From Caprella mutica (taxonomy: Eukaryota; Arthropoda; Malacostraca; Amphipoda; Caprellidae): DNA of 64,000 nucleotides. The notes under the pieces were generated by a model that made no database searches, was not told the DNA's origin, and saw only the letters and a program-made list of their open reading frames with translations. Position numbers and translations under genes: made by a program. Shown here one piece after another: positions 54,211-64,000 of this stretch (positions are counted from its first letter, which is position 1; every line of letters begins with the position of its first letter). The stretch lies in the NCBI GenBank assembly GCA_947561585.1, contig CANNZV010001471.1:186001-250000 (forward strand), in the 5' to 3' direction.

Positions 54211-56930
54211 GTGTAAGTGCAGTCTTATAAATCGATGTATATTGGCTGTTAGACAGAGCAATAAAAAAGATCCGCTAGAGCACTGAAGATCATCCCTTGT
54301 GACATTTCTTCTGGTAATATCATCCCACTGATCTGAATAAAGGACTACAGCGATGGAAACCGACAGCCAGCGATGCCATCTGACAGAACATATGCATCAC
54401 ATCTGACACTTAAAGTGAAAATCCAGAGTTATATTTCCATAGGCCTATATACCTATATATGTAAAATTATCGGTAAGTTTTTGATATGTGCCATCATCAA
54501 TATGCTGTTTCTTTTTTCTAAATTGTGAAATTGATAATTATTTTCTCTTTTATACTTGATATTGTGTTGATGTATATAATTATCTGTTATTGAACATTAC
54601 TGAAATAGTGGACTATCAAGACGTAATGGATATCTATTTCTGTTATTAGAAATTGAATTGGTTTATAATAAATATTCATATCCAACGTGTTATGAATGAT
54701 TACGTAATTACACTTCGAATAAAAATGCTTATATAACTCAAGCCACAAATTCACCACATTGTAATAGGAAATCAAATTTGCAGGCCAGTGTCAATTGATT
54801 ATAGTATTTCATTGATACATTGATAGAGTAACATTTAATCATTTTAGTTACTTTTGTAAAGCATTAATTGAAAAGATGATATCTTTGAAATAGATAGTAA
54901 TATTCAACTTCCTCATTTATAATGATTTCCTTAAAAGCCTTAAAACATATTAGTCAACACTTTATTGAAAGTGAAATAGGTTAAGAAATTAAGCTTATTT
55001 GCATCTATTTAATCAGGGACATATATATAATGTTATATGACTCATGATTATCTATGACAAATACTTCACCAAATTGCTAGTTTAATACTAAAGCAATCTA
55101 TTCCTTCCAATCCATTCTATTCTGTGATACACTTCATATATCCTTTTCTTGGTAAAAAGGAACTCCCGACTATTTTTCCTTTCGAGATGGACTCTATAAC
55201 GAAGCAATTAAACTTCTTACACTCAATATTTAGTTCCAGCTTTGAACTTTTCAATCCAAACCCAAAACGATAAATTAATTTTGCCGGGAAATCGTAACCT
55301 TTGAACAATCACAATTGTTACCAGTAAAATTCTCCAAAGAAATGAATTGCTATCATGAGAATTTGAACAATTTTTAGAAATCGGAATTAAGAGTTTTCAT
55401 AAAAATAGGCTATTATTTAATTCGTTTATGTCATTTTAAACTTACTGGTGATATTGTTCAGTTAACATATCTTCTAAAATATACTCCTTTAACATACATA
55501 ACAATTCACATAACTTTTAGCAGTTAAATAAATCTCTTTGCAAGAAATAATAAATGGAATTGTTTCGTGCAATATAATGGAAAAGTGCATTTGAACTTTC
55601 AGCAAAGTTACATTGTGGCTTTGCTTTTTAATTATTTAATTTAGATATCGTTATTTTGTGTAAATCAATGAAAAGCAGGTTTTTAAAAGCTCGCTTTTAA
55701 TAATTATCAAACTGGAAATCGTAATAATGTATTGAGATACAAAATTGATTACAATTAACTATTATTATTTTTAGTATCAGAAAAGACAATGTGAAGTTTG
55801 GCATATAATAAAATATCAATTTGCCTAAAATATTCACGAAACATTTACTCTACTGAATGAAAGAGTAAAAAGTTTCATGCAAGCCAACACTCAAGAAAAA
55901 TGGTCTCCTTTTTCTCCTGCAGCGAACCATTGTTTATCACCGTGAAGAATGTTCCTCTTTGCTAATTAAACCTTTAAATTCTCTCTAATAATTATTCGAT
56001 GCCAGGCTATATTAGTCTGGCGAATGGTTTACCTTTCCCATCACTAACAAGATGGTGAGCCTATCAGCTATTAACTCTCAGCCCTAACTTAGCCTGAGGG
56101 ATCTATGGACCATCACAAAAATAGAGTAGAAACCCCCAATCAAACTTTTGATTGTATTAAACTATCCGTTAATTCATTTTATTTATAAATCTACTGGATA
56201 AATGATCAGTTGAATCCTGATTGTTTTCCAACAGATAATTCGAAGTAGTATTTGAATCTTAAAAGATGATTTATTAGAGAAAGAGTTGCCTTAAATAACA
56301 GTAATATATAAATAATGTGATAATTAATGAATTCCCAGTTAATAAAATCAATTCCCTACATTCTATAGCCCTGTAGAGGTATTTAGGTTCGAAATGTAGG
56401 TATTTAAGTTAATAAAGGAAAGGGCCTGGGTATTTATGAAGTGACTCGCAAGAGTAACGATCAGCAAACTCTGAAGAAGAATTAACCACATAAATTCAAA
56501 TATTCGCCGATCCAATCTACCCTCAACACTTACGACGCCGATGGAATTTATTCACGGTATATATTCTTGCGGTGAATTTTATAGTGCCCTTCCTATATAT
56601 CGGTCTCATTTTGTAATATAAAATATGTATGAGTTATCATGCCCAGTACCAATAAAATAAGGTATTATTACATATGACAGGGAAATTATATTTATTTTCT
56701 ATTGATTATATGTAAACTATAATAATAAAGTTATTGAACTCTCTTTTCGTTCGAAAGTTTAATCTGTTGAAATGAATTCTTTAATTAGGCCTTTTTTTCA
56801 GTTGATATTTATAAGAATTTAATGGCGGTGTAAAGTTATGGTGGGACCAAAAAAAATTAAATTAGGTCTCATTCTTCTATGGCCCCTCCATATAACAAAT
56901 CACGTGAAACAAACTCTCACTTTTGCATAT
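54211..56930. other. Long intergenic stretch, no gene seen
   Basis: AT-rich. Small hairpin CAATCAAACTTTTGATTG at 56139-56156. The minus frames 54775-54587 and 55308-55117 lack recognisable motifs. The 55900-56110 and 56400-56580 stretches are less AT-rich but closed in all frames. Confidence 0.4.
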
Positions 56931-56931
56931 T

Positions 56932-56985
56932 AAGTAAGTTACGAATTATTGGACAGTTCCCTATTTAAGAATATATGAGAAAAAA
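56932..56985. mobile_element. Solo left arm of family A
   Basis: AGTAAGTTACGAATTATTGG, then ACAGTTCCCTATTTAAGAATATATGAG. No right arm is seen within 200 bases. Confidence 0.6.
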
Positions 56986-58139
56986 ACAATTAAATAATCA
57001 GTTGAAAGTCTAAATACTTTCTTCTTATATGATTTATTATATATAACTTATTTCCCATAATAAACTAAATAATTGAAACAAAATAAGTGAAATTTACATT
57101 GCTGAATTATCAATTACTTTTTCCTATACCATAATTATCTAAAATCATATCATCGAAGACATGATATTATAATAAATTAAAGGATCTATTTCTTTCCAGT
57201 AACAGACTGATAGAAAATATTTCGTATTATTAGCTAAATGGTACGTTAACCATGAAATGAGTTCACAACTTAAATTTCTTCCGTATCTCATTGGCAAACC
57301 ATAACTAGAATGCTGGTGTACCAGAAAAACCATTAAACCATAACGTCTAAGGGTTCTATGGACCAAGGTCTGCCCTAGCGTCTAATAGGTCTACGGACCA
57401 TGGTCTAGCCTAGCTTGTCATCCATCAGAAAGGTACTGGTCTGCCCAGATGACAAGATAAAGGAAACACTGAACAGGTATGGTTGAGAAAAGGTAATGTT
57501 CCAGTTCATTGCTTCGGGCAAACACGATCGGAAAGAGACGCTAGCGCTCATTTTAAACCTCAACTAGTGGGTCTCGACTAAAAAATAGATAGCTATTGTG
57601 TAGAAAGTTTATAGATATGCACAGTCATAAAAAAGTGTATCTGTAATGTTTTTTTTTAACTGTTAGCTAATTTCACATAAAAAAGGATCTTTACTAACTG
57701 TGATGTTTGAAGATGTTAATATATTTAGAGACGACAAATTTGTAAAATTTGAAAATGCTAGATAATTAGTAAACTGGTATTTCTAAAAATAAGCATAACA
57801 CTGCGACTCTTTTCTCACATTTATATTATTCAATTAAAAATGGGTAAGGAATTCATTATTGACGAAGAGTCTATTCATGTCTCCCTAAAAAAACATCATG
57901 CAGTCATACAACATTTTACAGTCACATTATTTGACGGTACTGATAGTGATTATTTACACCATCATTTCAATCTATTAATTGGAATACAAATCAATTTTAA
58001 ACTCCAAATAAAAGTGTAATGTTCAAAACTCAATTTTTTATCTTTTAATTTGTTCATCGACTTTATTTTATTTAAATAGAAAACAAATAGATACCAAATC
58101 CATAATTTTTTTTTCGGATGGATTTTACATACGTGGATC
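56986..58139. other. Intergenic with local duplication
   Basis: At 57355-57415 a phrase of about 50 bp (TATGGACCAAGGTCTGCCCTAGCGTCTAA / TACGGACCATGGTCTAGCCTAGC) is duplicated. Frame 57366-57145 (minus) is unrecognised. No gene. Confidence 0.35.
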
Positions 58140-58141
58140 TA

Positions 58142-59305
58142 CAGGGTGGCGCAAAAAAAATCCATTTTCCAATTAATTTATTTTAAAAACTACTAAAGTT
58201 AGAATTTTTCTAAAAACACAATTTTATTCGTTTAGTTTTTCTGCTTCTTTCATGATAGTCTGTTAAACTGGCGACCGGAATTAAACTTGCTGCAGCGAAT
58301 TGAAAAAATTAAAATAAAAAGGGCTTGCGCGAGGACGAAAAACACAAAAAGACTTTAGTATAGGTTTTATCTTATTTCCATATAGTAGAAGTAAAATCTA
58401 AAAAATACTGTTTTTCATCCGATTAACAATTTGTTTATTGACTCTTTCATTCATGGAAATACATCTTCATCACCAATCTCGATATCTTCTACAAAACGAG
58501 CAATTCTTTGCAGAAATCATCTTGAAAAATTTAGACTGTGCGGTAAATCAGTTCTAAGAGTTCGAGCCTTACATGCATCTTAAAAGGATGATACTTCACA
58601 TCGTGTTGAATAATTCGGTGAAATGTGTCTTTAGTGATGTCTAATCTATTCCTTCTGATTGATTTGTTTGTATTCTCAATAAATAGTTCATGAATAAGAT
58701 TATTGTTTTCATGTGTTCATTCTGTTCTCCAGTGACCTAATCGCTTATTGTTCAAAATAAAGTGGTTTCTTCAGTTTTGAACTTATTAATATAAGTCAAT
58801 ATGGTATTATAATTGGTAAGAATCTCTCCTGAAAGCCATGTTCAAAATTAGATTGAACCTGTTTAAAGCTTTCAGTGTTTAAATAACTTATCACAGCAAA
58901 AACTCTGTTCTTTTGAAAGCTGCACTTTGAATGTTTCGAATAGAAGGTACAAATTAACGGCGAACTAATTTTATTAAAGATATCAATTTTATATCAAATT
59001 ATAATTAAGGTTTTCATTGTCTTATTTGTTACAGATGATGAAATAATTTGATATTTTTACATCAATATGAAATGAATTATCTGTTGTGGTATTTTTCGTA
59101 CATTTAGTCCTCGCGCAAGCCATTTTTATTTACCTTTTTTTAAATCGCTGCTGGATGTTTAATTTTAGTCTTAACTTTAACAGATTTATAAGATAGATGC
59201 AGAAACAGTAAAGGAATATAATGATCTTTTTAGAAAATTACTAGCTCTAATAGTTTGTGAATTAAACTAGTTTTAAAATGTGTTTCCTTTTTTTGCGCCA
59301 CCCTG
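58142..59305. mobile_element. 1.16-kb non-autonomous DNA transposon with TA-flanked TIRs
   Basis: The ends CAGGGTGGCGCAAAAAAA and TTTTTTTGCGCCACCCTG are perfect inverted repeats flanked by TA on both sides (58140-58141, 59306-59307). Complementarity continues, with gaps, for about 190 bp to GGCTTGCGCGAGGAC (58321-58335) and GTCCTCGCGCAAGCC (59107-59121). No open frame of transposase size remains inside. TA duplication and a CAGGGTG end suit the Tc1/mariner superfamily. Confidence 0.88.
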
Positions 59306-59309
59306 TATA

Positions 59310-59550
59310 GCAGCAACATACATGCAATATATATTCTGGTCTTTGCTTGACTGTAGTTTGTATATTTGTGTACATTTGAAGTAATCGTCCATACGATTGG
59401 TTTCTTTGGAAGGGACGAATTGTTCTAACTTTGCAGACTGATGAGTTGGTTAGTGGAGTGGATCCCTTCCAGCATTTTCAATTACTTTTTCTCTCCGGTC
59501 TTCAGGAAGGAAATAAACATTGTGAATTGTGTGTCTCATATACAGTATAG
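59310..59550. other. Spacer with a short coding-like stretch
   Basis: After TTTGCAGACTG, an ATG at 59441 opens MSWLVEWIPSSIFNYFFSPV, with a composition unlike its neighbours, before running into the foldback array. No donor is visible. It may be an exon fragment or chance. Confidence 0.18.
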
Positions 59551-59886
59551 CTCCTCTATAGTGAACTCCTCTATAGTGAACTCCTCTATAGTGAACTCCT
59601 CTATAGTGAACTCCTCTATAGTGAACTCCTCTATAGTGAACTCCTCTATAGTGAACTCTTCTATAGTGAACTCCTCTATTTGTTCATTATACGGGGTAAT
59701 TCTCTTACTCAGGACTCTACATTCACTATAGAGGAGTTCATTATAGAGGAGTTCACTATAGAGGAGTTCACTATAGAGGAGTTCACTATAGAGGAGTTCA
59801 CTATAGAGGAGTTCACTATAGAGGAGTTCACTATAGAGGAGTTCACTATAGAGGAGTTCACTATAGAGGAGTTCACTATAGAGGAG
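59551..59886. mobile_element. Family F foldback element: two opposed 15-bp arrays
   Basis: Eight full units of CTCCTCTATAGTGAA (59551-59670, plus a partial) face eleven units of TTCACTATAGAGGAG (59722-59886) across a spacer of about 40 bp. The two arrays are exact complements, so either strand can form a stem of up to about 125 bp. CAGTATAGCTCC at 59543-59554 is the outer end. The open frames (SSIVN and FTIEE repeats) arise from the 15-bp period. Confidence 0.93.
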
Positions 59887-60845
59887 TTCACATCATATGC
59901 TGCTTCAATTGTTGGTCTCTCTATCATAATTTTCTCTCTGGGAATAGTTACTATTTAACAGCATTTGGTAATATCATTAAACAGTTAAACCCGTATTTAA
60001 CTAAAACATTAATTAGTTTTATTACTTATTAGAAATATCAAATAAACTCGTAGTTCAAATATATTATTTTTTCAAACAAGGAATACATTCAGAAGAGTAA
60101 CTCCTAAATATAAAATAATGTATATATATATTTATATTCCCAATTAAAAGTCATAACTTTTGAAAGACGGCAAAGCGTACATTAGTTAAAACTAGCCCAA
60201 TTAAATAGTTCTTTTGAAGTTATACCTGAAATCAATCAAATATCAGAGAATGTGTACCTATCTAGATATGTCAACCTGTATATATATGTATGTGTAATAT
60301 ATTACTTACACATTCATTATCTATTTCATATCTTATAAGCAGTACAGGTTTAAATTATATAATGTTAATGATGCAATATTTCAATGTGTATCGCATAGTT
60401 ATTTCATTTACTAAAACTATCATTCTCCAAATGGATTTTACAGAAACTTACAATTCAGTTTCCGTTGTTAATAGTTAGTTTCATAGGTTGCTTGATGAAT
60501 GTTATTGTAATACTATTTGTACATGAAGACATCCTCTTTAAGTCTAAATCACAGATAGATTTCACATCTGAAGTACGTTCAATACTCCTTTTGTTCGTTT
60601 AAGAGGATTTCATACCTACGCAATTCCTCCCAGTTCGATATTTGCGCTAACAGTGTAATTAAATTACGCCTGCCTTCTAGCGGTCAGTTTCGTGTCTTCA
60701 TATCGTGGAATGTAATTAATAAACCTTTTGGATTTTCATCAGATCTATTATTCCTAATTAAACATCACAATAGTGATTAGTGAAATAATTAAAAACTCAA
60801 TAATAAATGTTCTAGAACAATGTAGAAGGGAAGTATAAGCAGCAG
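59887..60845. other. Intergenic, no gene seen
   Basis: AT-rich with no supported feature. Confidence 0.4.
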
Positions 60846-60985
60846 GGGTGAGTTCTGAGATATTAGACAGTTGCACATTTTCGATCATGTGAGAAATATT
60901 ATTATATAACAGTAATTATTATATAACTCGTTATTTTAATTGGTATCCATGATACCTGCAGGTATCATGGATACTAATTAATTAT
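60846..60985. mobile_element. Family A left half with inner palindrome
   Basis: GGGGTGAGTTCTGAGATATT then AGACAGTTGCACATTTTCGAT. After it come ACTCGTTATTTTAATTGG and the palindrome ATCCATGATACCTGCAGGTATCATGGAT. The right outer arm is missing, replaced by ATTATTAATTA repeats. Confidence 0.75.
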
Positions 60986-61631
60986 TATTAATTAATTATT
61001 ATTAAATATTGTTTTTCATGTTATGATTTTTCATTATTTTGATATAAAATTTAAAAAAATATATTATTTTCCCTACTTATGATACGTGCTGTGGAAAATA
61101 AATTTTTTAATCCAATCATGTGACATTTTTTATCGGCATAATTTATTTCTTTTTATATCAAATTGCATATAAATTGCAAAATAATATAATGCATAGGAAG
61201 AGGCTTTTGGAAAAATGATATAATTGTATGTTTAGAATTCTATTGACAAAGTATATAACTAATTAACTATATTCATTTATCACCATGTCGTGAAACTTCC
61301 AACTCTGTCTAAACAATGTTTACTATTAAATAAAAGTTACCAGGCGAAGAAGGTTTATATTCTTTATTACTTTATATTAAATAATTAATTACCATTATCC
61401 TGTTCATGAATTAAAGTTTTCTCTCTTTATAACTTTTTTCACAACATGTCAGTTACAGTTCATGTCTTTCTTCACTATCATTAAATAGTTGATAAAGTTT
61501 TCCATGAGTAATATTATAGGATTATATTTCCCAATAAATTATTGCAGCAAATATATTTCTACAGAAACACAATTAGATAAACATTGGAAGTTAGCTGAAA
61601 TTATAATTTTTAAATATAATTATTGTATTTA
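60986..61631. other. Intergenic, AT-rich
   Basis: No supported feature. Confidence 0.35.
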
Positions 61632-61876
61632 AAGTATTTTAGCAAGAATCTCCTCGTTAAGTATTTTAGCAAGAATCTCCTCGTTAAGTATGTTAGCAAG
61701 AATCACCTCGTTAAGTATTTTAACAAGAATCACCTCGTTGAGTATTTTAGCAAGAATCACCTCGTTAAGTATGTTAGCAAGAATCACCTCGTTGAGTATT
61801 TTAGCAAGAATCACCTCGTTGAGTATTTTAGCAAGAATCACCTTGTTAAGTATTTTAGCAAGAATCACCTCGCTAA
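61632..61876. repeat. 27-bp minisatellite, 9 copies
   Basis: Unit AAGTATTTTAGCAAGAATCA plus CCTCGTT, with TGAGTATT, ATGTTAGC and TTTTAACAAG variants. The period is a multiple of three, so both strands are open (9-residue repeats); I treat the frames as array translations. Confidence 0.95.
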
Positions 61877-63028
61877 CATTTAACAAGGATTGTTTGGTCA
61901 TTTTCTATGAAATTCCTCGCTCTCCTACAAGTGTTGCCGAGAACTAGTTCCTATAAGCAACATTTACATACAATGTAGTGATTAGAACTCTCTAACAATA
62001 TAGTTGCGCAAGCTATTCGACCATTAGCCTCATAATAAGTACCGTGGGTGAACTCGCTTGACGTAAAAAGGTAAGTTACGTCCATTGGCCCCAGGCAAGG
62101 TATTCTACAGTCACCTTAGAGAGATGGACGGTGATCAACTTGCAGCGTAAGAATGGCGTCTCTTTAGCGATGTAAGAAAGGGCTTAGTATAAAAATGTAT
62201 TCGCACCTTAACTGTCGGTAACAGGCTGTTTTTTTTGAGTTGAGGGTATTATTGATTTAAATATTTAGTAAGTTATTTCTTCAATTATATATGTCTTTTG
62301 TATATGATTAAATTTAACTTTACGTTTGAAATTTATGGTATCTCGTTATTCGATGTATGAGTTCATTTTCGATATAGACTGTAGTTCAACAATTTGAACA
62401 TGAAGGTATCATTCTCTTTTCTAACTCAATGGGATATTTTAAAAAATCTATTTTTGTTTAGAACATCTTTTTGTTAATCAAGTAAGGCCTTTAACCATGT
62501 AACAAATAACTTGGTAACTGTATCAAACATAGGATATTTCAAAGTAACCATCGTCCAAGAACCAAAATTAGGTGCTGCTTAAAGTTGTTCGGTCCAAGAG
62601 AGATGATGAGACCAACTCAAGTCATTTCCATATGGGAAGGTAACTAATGATGCCCACACGAATGATCTATGGCCACACATTACACGAGCAAAAGGCCTAG
62701 TTTGCCTTATTGACGCTATTGATAAATAACTTGCTCGACAGATAACTTTCAAAAACATCATAAGGATCTTGCCAACTTGTGGAATGTAGGATGTATCGGC
62801 TAATAAATGTGCATTGATCATGTCTTACTGAATTAAAGTCTTATTATATTCGTTATTTGAACAAATAGAGTGAACTATCAATGATAAGTATGTCTTCCAT
62901 AACCTCAAATCCATCAAAAACTTTTTATCTAGTTCATACATCTCATTAATTAGCTATGTTACCAATTACTAATTTCATAAAAATTCAATCAAAATCAGAA
63001 TTGAATTCTACTCCATTTTCCCAAAACT
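61877..63028. other. Intergenic with unassigned GC-richer patches
   Basis: Positions 62045-62180 and 62560-62820 are less AT-rich. In the second the minus strand is open for 80 codons (62821-62579), with another frame also partly open (for example TFISRYILHSTSWQDPYDVF). I recognise neither. They may be decayed coding DNA linked to 63029-63450. Confidence 0.25.
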
Positions 63029-63450
63029 CTACCAACGATGTATATTAAATAAAACTCCGTTCACTGAGCAGAATTCCCAATAAATAAAATGTGCCGGCAC
63101 ACGTATAGCTAATTGAAGAGCATTATTAGTTAGTATCATGACCCCAATTAATATTTCCACCACAGCATATAACAGGTAATGAAGGTGAACAATTAACGGG
63201 TCCATAATGACGAGGTACAATACATTTAGACTCATCAGAGTTGTATAGGAGTACAATTGTTGGCCCCAGGCAGCCATAATGAACCCACAAGTGTGATAAT
63301 GATGATAGAGATCTTTGAAAGAGCGTATTAGAATGCAACAATGAATAACCACCTTTTTTGTGATTGCCATGACATTGGATTTGGTGGATTGTTCTGTGGA
63401 GGCTTTGACGGTGGAGAAGCTTCATTAGGTGGGCTACAAAAAGCTATCAT
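63029..63450 (-). pseudogene. Possible decayed membrane-protein exon, family unknown
   Basis: On the minus strand one frame reads a proline-rich head (PPNEASPPSKPPQNNPPNP) followed by KRWLFIVAF, a stop, then ISIIIITLVGSLWLPGANNC. A second frame then carries LIVHLHYLLYAVVEILIGVM and a tail ending in a stop at 63029. Taken together, a Pro-rich N-terminus and hydrophobic segments in shifted frames look like a frameshifted small multi-pass protein. I do not know the family, and I have not reconstructed it. Overlapping frames at 63425-63126 are shadows. Confidence 0.25.
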
Positions 63451-63605
63451 TTGATCGGTACTGTAGTGCCATGAATATTACAGACATCTTTTATTCTATT
63501 CAGCTGTAAGCGCTCTTTAGAGATGATGAACCATGAATATTCATTTATAGCATTGTTAGATTGAAGAAAAGCAATTACTAGGAAAGTTTTAGTACTAGAC
63601 ATTTG
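63451..63605. other. Spacer before the terminal array
   Basis: No feature beyond short AT-rich sequence. Confidence 0.3.
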
Positions 63606-63841
63606 TATTTTTCGAACTATGTTCGTAATATATTTTTTGAACAATGTTCGTAATATATTTTTTGAACAATGTTCGTAATATATTTTTTGAACAATGTTCG
63701 TAATGTATTTTTTGAACTATGTTCGTAATATATTTTTTGAACTATGTTCGTAATATATTTTTTGAACTATGTTCGTAATATATTTTTTGAACTATGTTCG
63801 TAATATATTTTTTGAACTATGTTCGTAATATATTTTTTGAT
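63606..63841. repeat. 25-bp minisatellite, ~9 copies
   Basis: Unit TTTTTTGAACTATGTTCGTA plus ATATA. Early copies have GAACAATGTTC, a perfect 11-bp palindrome; later ones GAACTATGTTC. A block switch near 63715 separates the two types. Confidence 0.95.
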
Positions 63842-64000
63842 GAATGTTTCACAATTTTTTTAGTGATTTATCAATAAATTAAATACGGATTCATTTTTCT
63901 ACTCTAAATTAAAATTAAATCAATAATTACAGCAGAATTTTTTTCTCTTATTTTGCAAATTTCCGCACATGATAATCAGATATTTATAGCATAGGGTATT
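63842..64000. other. Window end, AT-rich
   Basis: No feature seen. Confidence 0.3.

Noticed and set aside
59441..59958. SSIVN and FTIEE repeat frames
   Set aside because: They are produced by opposed 15-bp arrays. Only the first about 28 residues (from 59441) precede the array, and those have no donor or homologue that I know.
63609..63841. GAACAATGTTC units as steroid-receptor response elements
   Set aside because: The half-site spacing is one base rather than three, so the classical receptor dimer site is not formed.

Overview
The window is non-coding, AT-rich eukaryotic nuclear DNA, most likely from an arthropod. I favour a hemipteran-like insect with a large, repeat-laden genome, but with low confidence. 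The evidence is the lack of bacterial-style gene packing, intron-type splice donors and a first exon of a CLCA-like (calcium-activated chloride channel regulator) gene. There is also a decayed Tc1/mariner-type transposase, a SINE-like element and very many short inverted-repeat elements. There is one 24-base assembly gap (41552-41575). I see no rRNA, tRNA, CRISPR or prokaryotic gene.

Genes. The only gene I recognise well is the minus-strand CLCA-like exon at 5760-5497. It has a signal peptide and ends in a canonical GT donor at codon phase 0; the rest of the gene would lie to the left and probably outside the window. A GC-richer block upstream (5820-6130) is its likely 5' UTR or promoter. Several short open stretches with plausible splice or start context are listed as weak, unassigned candidates (1528-1653, 23773-24114, 27864-27992, 37401-37503, 47644-47742, 51419-51688, 63029-63450).

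Tandem repeats. About twenty arrays total roughly 12 kb, close to a fifth of the window. Unit lengths include 15, 16, 16/17, 19, 20, 21, 25, 27, 32, 37, 43, 51, 60 and 64 bp. The largest is a 3.5 kb, 32-bp array at 8877-12417. Most long open frames in the window are repeat translations of these arrays, often open on both strands, and I do not call them genes.

Dispersed repeats. At least eight families of short inverted-repeat elements (called A to H here) recur. Family A has about twenty copies, with arms reading GACAGTTCCACATTTTCGAT and often a nested inner palindrome around GATACCTGCAGGTATC. There are nested insertions (29958-30361 inside a family C copy; a family C copy inside a family A copy near 45 kb) and a 1.16 kb element with TA-flanked ends at 58142-59305.

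The main pattern. Several tandem arrays sit inside the inverted-repeat elements and are built from the element's own arm sequence. Examples are 4411-4687, 21181-21572, 25290-25535, 47124-47401 and the two-armed 59551-59886. In two families an unexpanded or nearly unexpanded sibling copy is present in the same window (7029-7125 and 33438-33702). This suggests that foldback-type elements seed minisatellites here by expansion of their arms.
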